Positions 8,999-17,186 of a stretch of 50,809 nucleotides of DNA are shown in pieces. Each line of letters opens with the position of its first letter. Position 1 is the first letter of the stretch. A program made the translations under genes and the position numbers. The DNA is from Selenomonas sp. oral taxon 126 (lineage in GTDB: Bacteria; Bacillota; Negativicutes; Selenomonadales; Selenomonadaceae): assembly GCF_001683335.1 (NCBI RefSeq), contig NZ_CP016201.1, positions 1,203,945-1,254,753 on the forward strand, read 5' to 3'. The notes beneath the pieces were generated by a model. It did not search any database and was not told the DNA's origin. It was given only the letters and a program-made list of their open reading frames with translations.

Positions 8999-10981
8999 AT
9001 GTCTATGGAGGAACTTTATGGAAGGGCGCCAACGGGGCTGTACGATGTCCGCACGCGGAAAGCGGGGCCAAAGGGGCGACTGCCGCTGACGGATGAGATG
9101 CTGCGCACGGCGCCGAGCGGCAATATCTTCGGTATGACGATCAATGCGGGCATGGGATGGAATCCCGATGATCTCGCGGGCGGCGATGTGCTTATCATCA
9201 GCACGCAGGGCGGCATCCGCCGCGACGACGGGACGACGGTAGCGGTTGGACTGCACAACGGTCACTTCGAGCTCGGCGACCTCATGCGCGCCGCCGCAGA
9301 TGAAATCAAGGGAGCAGGGCTTGTCCCGCATGCAGCCTTTGTCACCGACCCGTGCGACGGGCGCAGTCAGGGGACGACGGGGATGTTCGACTCGCTGCCC
9401 TACCGCAATGACGCGGCGATTGTCATGCGCCGTCTCATGCGCTCCCTGCCGACGCGTCGGGCGATCATCGGCGTCGCTGCATGTGACAAGGGCCTGCCCG
9501 CGATGATGATGGCGCTCGCGGGGATGCACGATCGCCCCGTCATCCTCATCCCAGGCGGCGCGACCCTCTCGCCGACGGACAGCGAGGATCTGGGCACGGT
9601 GCAGACCCTCGGCGTGCGCTATGCAAATGATGAAATCACGCTCGACTATGCCGCACGCACAGGATGCAGCTCCTGTGCATCGCCGGGCGGTGGTTGCCAG
9701 TTCCTCGGGACGGCGGGTACGTCGCAGGTGGTTGCCGAGGGTCTGGGACTCACACTGACGCATGCGGCGCTTGCGCCCTCGGGCGAGGAAATCTGGCGGG
9801 AGCTCGGGCGCGCTTCGGCGCGTGCAGTCTTGGCACTTGCTGCACGGGGGATTACGGCGCGCGACATCCTGACCGACAAGGCGATCGAGAATGCGATGGT
9901 CATTCACGCGGCGTTCGGCGGCTCTACGAATCTCCTCCTTCATCTCCCTGCCATTGCACACGCTGCGGGCTGCCATATGCCAGATGTGCGCGACTGGTCG
10001 CGCATCAACAAGGAGGTGCCGCGCCTCGTGAGCGTCCTGCCGATCGGTCCTGTCAACTATCCGACGGTGTTCGCGTTCATGGCGGGCGGTGTGCCCAAGG
10101 TCATGCTGCATCTGCGCCGTCTCGGGCTCCTGCACGAGGATGCGCTCACCGTCACGGGTGCGACGCTCGGGGAGAATCTCGACTGGTGGGAGCACTCCGA
10201 GCGTCGCGCGATATTGCGCAAGCGGCTCGAGGAGGTTGACGGACTCTCGCCCGATGAGGTCATCTTCACACCGGATGAGGCGCGTCGGCGCGGCATCGGC
10301 TCGACCGTCACCTTTCCCACGGGCAATATTGCGCCCGAGGGCTCTGTCGTGAAATCCACGGCGATTGACCCCTCCGTGATCGACGCGGACAAGGTGTTCC
10401 GCCACACGGGCAAGGTCAAGACCTTTACCTCGGAAAAGGCGGCGATTGCGGCACTCAAGGAGCATGGCCGCATCGTTGCGGGCGACATCATGATCGTCAT
10501 GGGCGGCGGTCCGAAGGGGACGGGCATGGAGGAGACCTATCAGCTCACCTCGGCGCTCAAGCATCTGCCGTTTGGCAAGCATGTCTCCCTCATCACGGAC
10601 GCGCGATTCTCGGGCGTCTCAACGGGTGCCTGCTTCGGACATGTGGGACCCGAGGCGCTGGCAGGAGGACCCATCGGCAAGCTGCGCGACGGAGATGTCG
10701 TGGAGATCATCGTCGACACGGAGAACCTCGAGGGCAGCCTGAATTTCATCGGCACGGAGGAAGAGCCCCTGAGCTATGAGGAGGGCGCACGTGTCCTCGC
10801 ATCGCGCAGTATGCAGGATGGCGTCGGCCCCGATGCCGATCTCCCCGATGATACGCGCCTCTGGGCGGCGCTGCAGGAGGTCAGCGGCGGTACGTGGCGC
10901 GGCAATGTCTACGATGTGGAGCGAATTCTCGCCGTGCTCGAGGCGGGCAAGGCGGCGCTGCGTGATAAATCAGGCAGCTGA
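8999..10981 (+). CDS. Aldonate (D-xylonate) dehydratase, YjhG/YagF type
   Basis: A member of the IlvD/Edd dehydratase superfamily, which use an Fe-S cluster and Mg to convert an aldonate into its 2-keto-3-deoxy acid. The 660 residues fit the YjhG/YagF subgroup, longer than IlvD. Shared stretches include LFGMT-like IFGMTINAGMGW, VTDPCDGRSQGTTGMFDS, GVAACDKGLPAMMMAL, GCSSCASPGGGCQFLGTAG (cluster cysteines), AFGGSTNLLLH and ITDARFSGVSTGACFGH. The ATG at 8999 is chosen for the GAGAGGTGGAG ahead of it; the frame extends to a TTG at 8981. E. coli YjhG and YagF are D-xylonate dehydratases, so xylonate is the best guess, with gluconate possible. The aldolase directly downstream takes the product. Confidence 0.9.
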   Translation: MSMEELYGRAPTGLYDVRTRKAGPKGRLPLTDEMLRTAPSGNIFGMTINAGMGWNPDDLAGGDVLIISTQGGIRRDDGTTVAVGLHNGHFELGDLMRAAADEIKGAGLVPHAAFVTDPCDGRSQGTTGMFDSLPYRNDAAIVMRRLMRSLPTRRAIIGVAACDKGLPAMMMALAGMHDRPVILIPGGATLSPTDSEDLGTVQTLGVRYANDEITLDYAARTGCSSCASPGGGCQFLGTAGTSQVVAEGLGLTLTHAALAPSGEEIWRELGRASARAVLALAARGITARDILTDKAIENAMVIHAAFGGSTNLLLHLPAIAHAAGCHMPDVRDWSRINKEVPRLVSVLPIGPVNYPTVFAFMAGGVPKVMLHLRRLGLLHEDALTVTGATLGENLDWWEHSERRAILRKRLEEVDGLSPDEVIFTPDEARRRGIGSTVTFPTGNIAPEGSVVKSTAIDPSVIDADKVFRHTGKVKTFTSEKAAIAALKEHGRIVAGDIMIVMGGGPKGTGMEETYQLTSALKHLPFGKHVSLITDARFSGVSTGACFGHVGPEALAGGPIGKLRDGDVVEIIVDTENLEGSLNFIGTEEEPLSYEEGARVLASRSMQDGVGPDADLPDDTRLWAALQEVSGGTWRGNVYDVERILAVLEAGKAALRDKSGS

Positions 10982-11001
10982 TACGGAAAGCGGAGGATAT
11001 T

Positions 11002-11895
11002 ATGTTCAAGGGCGTCAACTCACCTGTCATCACGATTTTGAAGGATGATGGCAGCATCGACTATGCAAACATGGAGCGGCATATCAATCATCTCGTGGAA
11101 GCGGGGCTGAACGGGCTGCTCTTTCTCGGGAGTCTCGGCGAGTTCTACGCGTTCAGCGACGCGGAGCGGCGGGCGCTGATCGACTGCGCCGTCAAGACCG
11201 TTGCGGGGCGCACACAGGTTGTGATCGGTGTGGGCAACACGGCGGCGGAGGAGGTCGTGCGACTCGGTAACTATGCCGCAGAGGCGGGCGCGGATGCGCT
11301 CAACATCGTCTCGCCGTATTATTTCGGACTGCCTGCTGCAGCGGCGGTGGACTATTTCGAACGCATTGCAAACGCGGTGGAGCTCCCCATCATGCTCTAC
11401 AACTTCCCCGACCGTACGGGCAGCGACCTCAGCCCTGAGATTGTGCGCGAAATCGCACAGCGCTGCCCCACGATCACGGGGATCAAGGACACGGTGGACA
11501 ACATCAGCCACACGCGGCGCATCTGTCAGGCGGTAAAGTCCGTGCGCCCCGACTTCTCCGTGCTCTCGGGATTCGATGAGTACTACATCGTGAATCGCAT
11601 CTCGGGCGGCGACGGCGTTCTCTGCGGGCTCACGAACGTCGTGCCAGAGCTCTTCGTCAAGATGCACAGCACGTATGAGAGCGGCGACCTCACTGCGGCG
11701 GTGAAATGTGCCGAGCAGATCACAGGGCTCATGCGGATCTACGCCGTGACACCGCTCTTCATCACGGGCATGAAGGCGGCGGTGCGCGCAGCAGGTCTGC
11801 CCATCTCCACGTATACGCGCGCGCCGGGGACGACACTGACAGAGGTAGAGGATCGGGAGATTCGTGCCATCCTCACCGATCTCACTGTATCGTAA
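11002..11895 (+). CDS. 2-keto-3-deoxy-sugar-acid aldolase, YagE/YjhH type (DHDPS family)
   Basis: A class I aldolase of the dihydrodipicolinate synthase family, 297 residues. The pyruvate-binding motif GSLGEF is at 43-48, the catalytic Tyr133 is in LYNFP and the Schiff-base Lys162 is in GIKDT. The sequence pattern follows E. coli YagE/YjhH, which split 2-keto-3-deoxy-gluconate or -xylonate to pyruvate and an aldehyde. It starts 21 nt after the dehydratase, the same pairing as yagE-yagF and yjhH-yjhG in E. coli, so it should complete a non-phosphorylative aldonate pathway. If xylonate is the substrate, the second product is glycolaldehyde, which a neighbouring dehydrogenase might handle. A terminator follows. 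Confidence 0.9.
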   Translation: MFKGVNSPVITILKDDGSIDYANMERHINHLVEAGLNGLLFLGSLGEFYAFSDAERRALIDCAVKTVAGRTQVVIGVGNTAAEEVVRLGNYAAEAGADALNIVSPYYFGLPAAAAVDYFERIANAVELPIMLYNFPDRTGSDLSPEIVREIAQRCPTITGIKDTVDNISHTRRICQAVKSVRPDFSVLSGFDEYYIVNRISGGDGVLCGLTNVVPELFVKMHSTYESGDLTAAVKCAEQITGLMRIYAVTPLFITGMKAAVRAAGLPISTYTRAPGTTLTEVEDREIRAILTDLTVS

Positions 11896-11900
11896 AATGC

Positions 11901-11942
11901 ACAACACCTCCTGCAATGGATTTTTGCGGGAGGTGTTTTTTT
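11901..11942 (+). terminator. Rho-independent terminator after the aldolase gene
   Basis: AACACCTCC (11903-11911) pairs with GGAGGTGTT (11929-11937), extended inside by TGCA/TGC, and runs into a string of T (to 11942). It ends the dehydratase-aldolase unit. Confidence 0.9.
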
Positions 11943-11953
11943 ATCTCAAACTT

Positions 11954-11962
11954 TGCTATAAT
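11954..11962 (+). promoter_or_regulatory. Extended -10 promoter for the RpiR regulator
   Basis: TGCTATAAT (11954-11962) is a consensus extended -10 element (TGnTATAAT). No good -35 is visible because the upstream position falls in the terminator T-run. It lies 33 nt before the regulator's ATG, whose ribosome site is AAGGAGAG (11981-11988). Confidence 0.7.
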
Positions 11963-11995
11963 GACATAAAAGTAACATCGAAGGAGAGTGGCAGG

Positions 11996-12847
11996 ATGAC
12001 GGCGGAGAACTTACCGCTGCCCGTGATGCGCGGCAGCTATGCGCATATGACGCGCACGGAGAAGCGCATTGCAGACTATGTGTCCGCGCATGTGAGCGAG
12101 GTGATGGATCAGACCATCTCGGAGCTTGCGGCGGCAGTTGGCAGCTCTGAGATCACAATCTCGCGCTTTTGCAAAAAACTCGGGTTCAGCGGTCTGCAGA
12201 GCTTTAAGATCGCACTCGCGGCGGAGCTCTACACGCAGACAGAGACGGTCTATCAGGACATCGATGCCGCAGATACAACCGAGAAGGTCGTTCAGAAGGT
12301 CTTTCGCAACATCATGGACGGCTTGCAGGATACGCTGAAGCTGCTCGACTATGCGGCGATTGAGCGCGCCGTCGAGATCATCCGCGGGGCACGGCGCATC
12401 GCCGTCTACGGGTTCGGCAACTCCGCGACCGTCTGCCGCGACATCGAGACGCGCTTCCTGCGTTTCGGCATGGTCGTGCAGGCATACAGCGACGCGCATC
12501 AGCAGGCGACATCAGCGTCACTCCTCACGGCGAAGGATGCTGTCATTGCTGTCTCACATACAGGCGCAACGCTCGAGCTGCTCGATACCGTCCGCACGGC
12601 GCGCGCGGCAGGCGCTGCCGTCATCGTCATCACGAGCCATGCGCATTCGCCGCTTGCCAAGCTCGGCGACATCGTCCTGCACGGCATGGGTCGCGAGGTG
12701 CACTACAGCTCTGAGGCCGTCTCCTCGCGCCTCATCCACATGGCGATCACCGACGCACTCTACACCGTCATCGCCATGCAGAGCCCGAAGGAGTATCGCC
12801 GCAACCTCCAGAAGATGCGCGCGGTCATCGCAAAGAAGCGGACGTAG
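11996..12847 (+). CDS. RpiR/MurR-type transcriptional regulator (HTH_6 + SIS)
   Basis: A 283-residue regulator. The N-terminal HTH_6 domain (about residues 12-85) shows MTRTEKRIADYVSAH, and TISELAAAVGSSEITISRFCKKLGF as the helix-turn-helix. The C-terminal SIS domain (about 115-250) shows ARRIAVYGFGNSATVCRD and VIAVSHTGATLELLDTV, and would sense a phosphosugar. The ATG at 11996 is used; the frame is open for 44 more codons upstream through a terminator and promoter, which cannot be coding. As the last gene of the catabolic locus it probably controls the gntP and/or dehydratase operons, with 6-phosphogluconate or a keto-deoxy acid as a possible effector. This role is inferred from position. Confidence 0.88.
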   Translation: MTAENLPLPVMRGSYAHMTRTEKRIADYVSAHVSEVMDQTISELAAAVGSSEITISRFCKKLGFSGLQSFKIALAAELYTQTETVYQDIDAADTTEKVVQKVFRNIMDGLQDTLKLLDYAAIERAVEIIRGARRIAVYGFGNSATVCRDIETRFLRFGMVVQAYSDAHQQATSASLLTAKDAVIAVSHTGATLELLDTVRTARAAGAAVIVITSHAHSPLAKLGDIVLHGMGREVHYSSEAVSSRLIHMAITDALYTVIAMQSPKEYRRNLQKMRAVIAKKRT

Positions 12848-12870
12848 GGGGCGTTCGGCAAACGATGGGC

Positions 12871-12898
12871 TTAAGTGTATGAAGAAGTATGCGATATT
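12871..12898 (+). promoter_or_regulatory. Sigma-28-like promoter for the glycan island
   Basis: TTAAGTGTATG (12871-12881) followed by GCGATATT (12891-12898) fits the flagellar sigma-28/SigD pattern (TAAA, about 15 nt, GCCGATAT). Close relatives of the motif precede flgM (40628-40655) and flagellin (49431-49458). A TATAAT at 12900-12905 lacks a good -35, so a sigma-70 reading is weaker but possible. The first downstream gene starts at 12953. Confidence 0.55.
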
Positions 12899-12952
12899 AT
12901 ATAATAAGGGTGTGTAGCACGTTTGAGAGAGATCAGGGAGGGTCTAAACACC

Positions 12953-13792
12953 ATGGAAAATGCAAACAAGAAGGTCTTTTTTATTGCTGAGATTGGCATC
13001 AATCACAACGGTGATATGAAGATCTGCAAGCAGCTCATCGACGTTGCTGTCGACACCGGCTGCGATGCGGTGAAGTTCCAAAAACGCACGGTGGATAAGG
13101 TCTATACGGCTGAGTATCTCGCAAGTCCGCGCGAGAGCCCGTGGGGAACGACGCAGCGCGAGCAAAAGGAAGGCCTTGAGTTCGATCTTGCGGACTATCA
13201 GGAGATCGACCGTTACTGCAAGGAAAAGAATATCGAGTGGTTTGCATCAGTCTGGGATGTGGATTCTCAGATTTTTTTGCGTCAATTTGAACTCAAATAC
13301 AATAAAGTCGCCTCTGCGATGCTCGGAGATATGGAGCTGCTCGAGGAAATGGCGAGTGAGGGGCGTTATACGTTCATTTCGACCGGCATGAGTACATGGG
13401 AGGAAGTGGATGCTGCGGTTGCGGTATTCCGTCGTCACGGATGCCCGTTCGAGCTGCTGCACTGCAACAGCACCTACCCGATGGCGGTGGAGGATGCGAA
13501 TCTCCTGCTGATTCCTGAGATTCGTGCGCGCTACAATGTGCCGACGGGCTTTAGTAGTCATGAGACCGGCTATGTCGCAACCCTGGGTGCAGTCGCTGTC
13601 GGAGCCACGTCCATTGAGCGTCACATTACGCTGGATGTGAATATGTATGGCTCGGATCAAAAGGCATCAATTGAGCCGGAACCGCTGAAGGCGCTTGTGC
13701 GCGATATCCGACTGATGGAGTCCGCGCTCGGCACGGGAAAGAAGACCCTGAGCCCCGCAGAGATGGCAGTACGCAAGAAGCTCAGAGGGTAA
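12953..13792 (+). CDS. Short NeuB-like nonulosonate/3-deoxy-ulosonate synthase
   Basis: A PEP-dependent aldol-type synthase of the NeuB family, which joins PEP to an aldose to make a sialic-acid-like 2-keto-3-deoxy acid. Visible motifs are FFIAEIGINHNGD (10-21), DAVKFQKRT, LLHCNSTYP, GFSSHETGY, and IERHITLD followed by MYGSDQ. At 279 residues it ends right after the TIM barrel and lacks the C-terminal SAF (antifreeze-like) domain of usual NeuB, SpsE and PseI proteins of about 350 residues. The start is the ATG at 12953 with CAGGGAGG upstream; the frame runs back to a TTG at 12923 without a ribosome site. It leads a tight three-gene set with a KdsC-like phosphatase and a ThDP enzyme. No NeuA or NeuC is in the window. 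Confidence 0.8.
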   Translation: MENANKKVFFIAEIGINHNGDMKICKQLIDVAVDTGCDAVKFQKRTVDKVYTAEYLASPRESPWGTTQREQKEGLEFDLADYQEIDRYCKEKNIEWFASVWDVDSQIFLRQFELKYNKVASAMLGDMELLEEMASEGRYTFISTGMSTWEEVDAAVAVFRRHGCPFELLHCNSTYPMAVEDANLLLIPEIRARYNVPTGFSSHETGYVATLGAVAVGATSIERHITLDVNMYGSDQKASIEPEPLKALVRDIRLMESALGTGKKTLSPAEMAVRKKLRG

Positions 13793-13794
13793 GC

Positions 13795-14262
13795 GTGAGA
13801 AAAATCAAATACATCTTTGCAGATATGGACGGCGTCGTGACAGACGGCACCGTCCGTATTGATGAGAATGGCAGAGAGAGCAAGGCAATCTGTTTTCGTG
13901 ATCTGGATGCCATCGGCATTGCCCGCAGAGCAGGGCTTGAGTTCGCCTTTGTAACCGGCGAGGATACGCCTATCGCGCACTATATGGCAAAGCGTTTCGG
14001 GGTGGAGACGGCGGTCTTTGGTGCAAAGGATAAGCAAGCCGCAGTCGAGGGACTGCTTGTGCGGTTGGGACTGACGGCAGAAGAGATCTGCTATATCGGA
14101 GACTCTGCACGCGATGTGCCGGCGATTGAGATGGCCGGTATCGGCGCAACCGTACAGGATGGTGTTCATGCTGCGCGAAAGGCGGCGGACATCGTTACGG
14201 AGTGCCGCGGTGGGACGGGTGCATTGCTTGAACTTGTCGAAGTGTTATTGGAGAGAGAATAA
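13795..14262 (+). CDS. KdsC-like HAD phosphatase
   Basis: A 155-residue capless HAD hydrolase of the KdsC/YrbI type. The catalytic Asp pair is D10 and D12 in FADMDGVVTDG, motif II is AFVTGED, the Lys is in FGAKDKQAAVE and motif III is CYIGDSARDVPAIEMAG. KdsC removes phosphate from KDO-8-phosphate; relatives act on phosphorylated nonulosonic acids. It begins with GTG, two bases after the NeuB-like stop, and ends two bases before the ThDP enzyme's ATG, so all three are translationally coupled. The likely job is to dephosphorylate the NeuB-like product. The exact substrate is unknown. Confidence 0.83.
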   Translation: MRKIKYIFADMDGVVTDGTVRIDENGRESKAICFRDLDAIGIARRAGLEFAFVTGEDTPIAHYMAKRFGVETAVFGAKDKQAAVEGLLVRLGLTAEEICYIGDSARDVPAIEMAGIGATVQDGVHAARKAADIVTECRGGTGALLELVEVLLERE

Positions 14263-14264
14263 CC

Positions 14265-16055
14265 ATGAAGCTATCTGACTACGTCATGGAGTTTTTTGCA
14301 AAGAAGGGCATTCAGTATGTCTTCATGCTGCCGGGCGGCGGCTGTATGCACCTCGTCGATTCACTTGGACGGTGTGACGACCTGACATACGTTGCCTGTT
14401 TGCATGAACAGGCGGCCTCCATTGCAGCTGAGAGCTACGCGCAGAATTCCAATGAAATCGGTGCTGTCCTTGTCACAACGGGCCCTGGCGGTACGAATGC
14501 CGTGACAGGGCTTGCCGCTGCATGGATTGACTCGACCCCCGTCCTCTTTCTTTCGGGACAGGTGAAGCGCAGTGACCGCATCGGGGAGAGTGGCGTGCGA
14601 CAGATGGGCTCACAGGAAGTGGACATCGTCCCCATTGTAACACCGCTTACGAAGTTCGCCGTCACTGTGATGGAGCCGACGGAGATCCGCTATGTCCTCG
14701 AAAAGGCATATCATCTCGCCATGCACGGACGCCGTGGTCCCGTGTGGATCGACATTCCTCTCGATGTGCAGGCGGCAGAGATCGAGCCTGAAAAGCTGCG
14801 TGCCTACGAGCTGGAGTCAGAGACTGCGGATGCGCCCAAGGCTGCCATCGACAAGATTCGAGAGCTTCTTTCGGCGGCAAAGCGCCCCGTCCTCCTCGTC
14901 GGCAACGGCGTAAAGGCTGCGGGGGCGGAGACGGCGCTGCAAGAGCTGCGCGAGAAGACGGGCGTACCGACCCTCCTCACGTGGAAGACCATCGATCTGC
15001 TGGATTTTGACGACCCTTTGTATTTCGGTACGCCGGGCGGCATGGGGCATCGCTATGCGAACTTCGTGCTGCAGAATGCGGATCTGCTCGTGGTGCTTGG
15101 CAGCCGTCTCGACAGCAGCCTCACGGCGTGGAATCACGCGAATTTTGCGCCGCGTGCGAAGAAAATCATCATCGATATCGACCCCGCTGAGACGGATAAA
15201 CTGGATATGGACATCGCCGTGCGCATCGACGGCGACCTCGCCGAGGTGCTTCCGCTCCTCGCGCAGGAGAGCTATGAGATGAGCGCGGAGTTGCCTGCAT
15301 GGCAGACATACTGCACGCGGATGAAGAAGAAATATCCGATCATTACAGACGAGATGCGGGCAGAGCTTGACTATGTCGATGCCCATGTATTCGTGGACGA
15401 GCTTTCGCGTCAGCTGACAGCAGATGATGTCATCGTCCCGGAGAGCTCCGGCGGCGCAGGGGAGATTACCTATCAGGCATTGCGCGTCAAATATGGGCAG
15501 AAGGTGAAGAACGCTGCGGGACTCGGCTCCATGGGATTTGGCGTGCCCTATGCCATGGGCGCGTGTCTCGCGAATGGGAAACGCCGTACCGTGCTCATTG
15601 ATGGGGATGGCGCGTTCCAGCTCAACATACAGGAGCTTGCGACGATTGCACAGTGGAAACTGCCGATCAAGATGTTCCTCTGGATGAATGGTGGCTATGC
15701 CAGCATCATGGGGACGCAGCGCAACTTCTTCGAGGGCAATTACGTTGCCGCAGACCGCGAGAGCGGTCTGGCGATTCCCGATATTGGCGCTGTTGCAGAG
15801 GCGTATGGATTCCGCGTCTTCCACATGGAGCACGCAAAGGAGCTGCAGGGCGTCATGGCAGAGACGCTTGCCGCAGGCGGCCCTGCAATTTGCCTTGTGC
15901 GCGTCTCCCCGCTTGCAACAGCAAGCCCCCGGACGAAGGCAGTTCAGCTTCCGAACGGCTCGATGATGTCGAAGCCGCTCGAGGACATGTGGCCCTTCCT
16001 GCCGGCAGAGGAGATTGCAGAGAATATGATAGGAGCATCTCCCGATGAACTATGA
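14265..16055 (+). CDS. ThDP-dependent enzyme, acetolactate synthase-like
   Basis: A 596-residue thiamin-diphosphate enzyme with the three-domain plan of acetolactate synthase. The N-terminal PYR domain has the activating Glu48 in CLHEQAAS and TTGPGGTNAVTGLAAAW. The central Rossmann domain starts near residue 190. The C-terminal PP domain has DGDGAF (446-451) and the metal-binding end MNGGYASI. It is unlikely to be housekeeping IlvB, because no small subunit is present and it sits in a glycan island. The closest known idea is YerE of Yersinia, a ThDP flavoenzyme that adds a two-carbon branch to a CDP-dideoxy-keto-hexose; this window also carries RfbG and RfbH homologues that make such a sugar. 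Alternatively it acts on the 2-keto acid made by the NeuB-like neighbour. Its last 11 bases overlap the next gene. Confidence 0.82.
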   Translation: MKLSDYVMEFFAKKGIQYVFMLPGGGCMHLVDSLGRCDDLTYVACLHEQAASIAAESYAQNSNEIGAVLVTTGPGGTNAVTGLAAAWIDSTPVLFLSGQVKRSDRIGESGVRQMGSQEVDIVPIVTPLTKFAVTVMEPTEIRYVLEKAYHLAMHGRRGPVWIDIPLDVQAAEIEPEKLRAYELESETADAPKAAIDKIRELLSAAKRPVLLVGNGVKAAGAETALQELREKTGVPTLLTWKTIDLLDFDDPLYFGTPGGMGHRYANFVLQNADLLVVLGSRLDSSLTAWNHANFAPRAKKIIIDIDPAETDKLDMDIAVRIDGDLAEVLPLLAQESYEMSAELPAWQTYCTRMKKKYPIITDEMRAELDYVDAHVFVDELSRQLTADDVIVPESSGGAGEITYQALRVKYGQKVKNAAGLGSMGFGVPYAMGACLANGKRRTVLIDGDGAFQLNIQELATIAQWKLPIKMFLWMNGGYASIMGTQRNFFEGNYVAADRESGLAIPDIGAVAEAYGFRVFHMEHAKELQGVMAETLAAGGPAICLVRVSPLATASPRTKAVQLPNGSMMSKPLEDMWPFLPAEEIAENMIGASPDEL

Positions 16056-17172
16056 GGAGAGAGTTCGCCGCATCATCTCGCGCGAGCGGGAAAATAAGGA
16101 GTCGGAGGCAGCCCGCTTTCTGGAGAAGATACAGGAAAAGCCGAAACTCTGCCTCTGGGGTCTTGGCAGTCACGGGCATAATTGGCATTCATATCTGAAG
16201 TCTCTCGGCATCCATGCGGACTGTGTGTATGATGCCTCACCTGAGACTCTTGCAGCATGGCACGGAAAAGAGGAGCGCCTTGCGCCCCCTCCGCCCGGAC
16301 GTGCGCGCACAGAGTATCTGGCGGACATGACGGTTCTCGTGACCATGCGCAATGCCCGTCCGCTCATGGATGCACTGCGTGCGGACGGCTTTTACGATGT
16401 CTATGCGCCGACGGTCAACTTCTTTTCCTTCGATGCGAGTCTGCGCTATGCGGGAAATCCTGCAAAGCTGCAGGAGATGGAGCGCAAGGTCTGCAATCTC
16501 CTTCGTCTGTGTGGCGATGATGCATCGCGGGAGATCGTCTGTCAGACCGTCGAAAAGTATTTCGATGAAGCACATGTGCAGATCGACTGCATCCCAAACC
16601 AATATTTCGTACAGCCCCTTGTCCCGCTCACGGACGAGGAGTGCTTTGTTGATGTGGGCGCATTTGACGGCGATACAATCGACGCCTTTTTAGAGGCGAC
16701 GGCCGGGAAATATCGACATATCTATGCGTTTGAGATGTCAAAGCGGAACTTTGCGCGCCTTTCGCGCAAAATACAGGAGGATCCGCGCTGTGATACAGAT
16801 CGCGTCTCACTCTATCCTTACGGTGCCTCAGATCAGGACGGCACAGCCCGTTACCATGAAAACAACACGAGCACCGTATTCAGTGCGGACGGAACGGAGA
16901 CAGCAGCGTTTCGGCGTTTGGACGATGTGCTGCGCGGACAGACTGTCACTTTCATTAAAATGGATATTGAGGGCGCAGAACCTTTGGCGCTGCGCGGGGC
17001 GGAGCAGATCATCCGCATGCAGACGCCAAAACTTGCGATCTGCACCTATCATAAGGCAGAACATCTGTGGGAGATCCCTGCGATGATCCTGCAGCTCAAC
17101 CCTGCCTATAAAATTTACTTCAGACATCACGACAAGGATGAGATGGAGACCGTATGCTATGCGGTCTCGTAG
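16045..17172 (+). CDS. FkbM-family methyltransferase with N-terminal Rossmann domain
   Basis: A 375-residue SAM-dependent methyltransferase. Residues about 30-135 form a Rossmann-like domain with LCLWGLGSHGHNWHSYL. The FkbM domain begins near residue 200 with the SAM motif CFVDVGAFDGDT, then IYAFEMSKRN, and the acidic end FIKMDIEGAEPLALRGA. FkbM proteins usually O-methylate sugars. The ATG overlaps the end of the ThDP gene by 11 bases. Architecture and C-terminus (YKIYFRHHDKDEMETVCYAV) resemble the protein at 20230-21363, so these are paralogues. It probably methylates a glycan or its precursor in this island; the acceptor is unknown. Confidence 0.83.
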   Translation: MNYEERVRRIISRERENKESEAARFLEKIQEKPKLCLWGLGSHGHNWHSYLKSLGIHADCVYDASPETLAAWHGKEERLAPPPPGRARTEYLADMTVLVTMRNARPLMDALRADGFYDVYAPTVNFFSFDASLRYAGNPAKLQEMERKVCNLLRLCGDDASREIVCQTVEKYFDEAHVQIDCIPNQYFVQPLVPLTDEECFVDVGAFDGDTIDAFLEATAGKYRHIYAFEMSKRNFARLSRKIQEDPRCDTDRVSLYPYGASDQDGTARYHENNTSTVFSADGTETAAFRRLDDVLRGQTVTFIKMDIEGAEPLALRGAEQIIRMQTPKLAICTYHKAEHLWEIPAMILQLNPAYKIYFRHHDKDEMETVCYAVS

Positions 17173-17186
17173 GAGAATAAAGGATT

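Noticed and set aside
8939-10582. 547-codon reverse open frame
   Set aside because: Opposite the aldonate dehydratase, which has conserved motifs along its full length.
14265-16055. Housekeeping acetolactate synthase (ilvB)
   Set aside because: No ilvN or other branched-chain amino acid gene is near; it is coupled to glycan genes on both sides.
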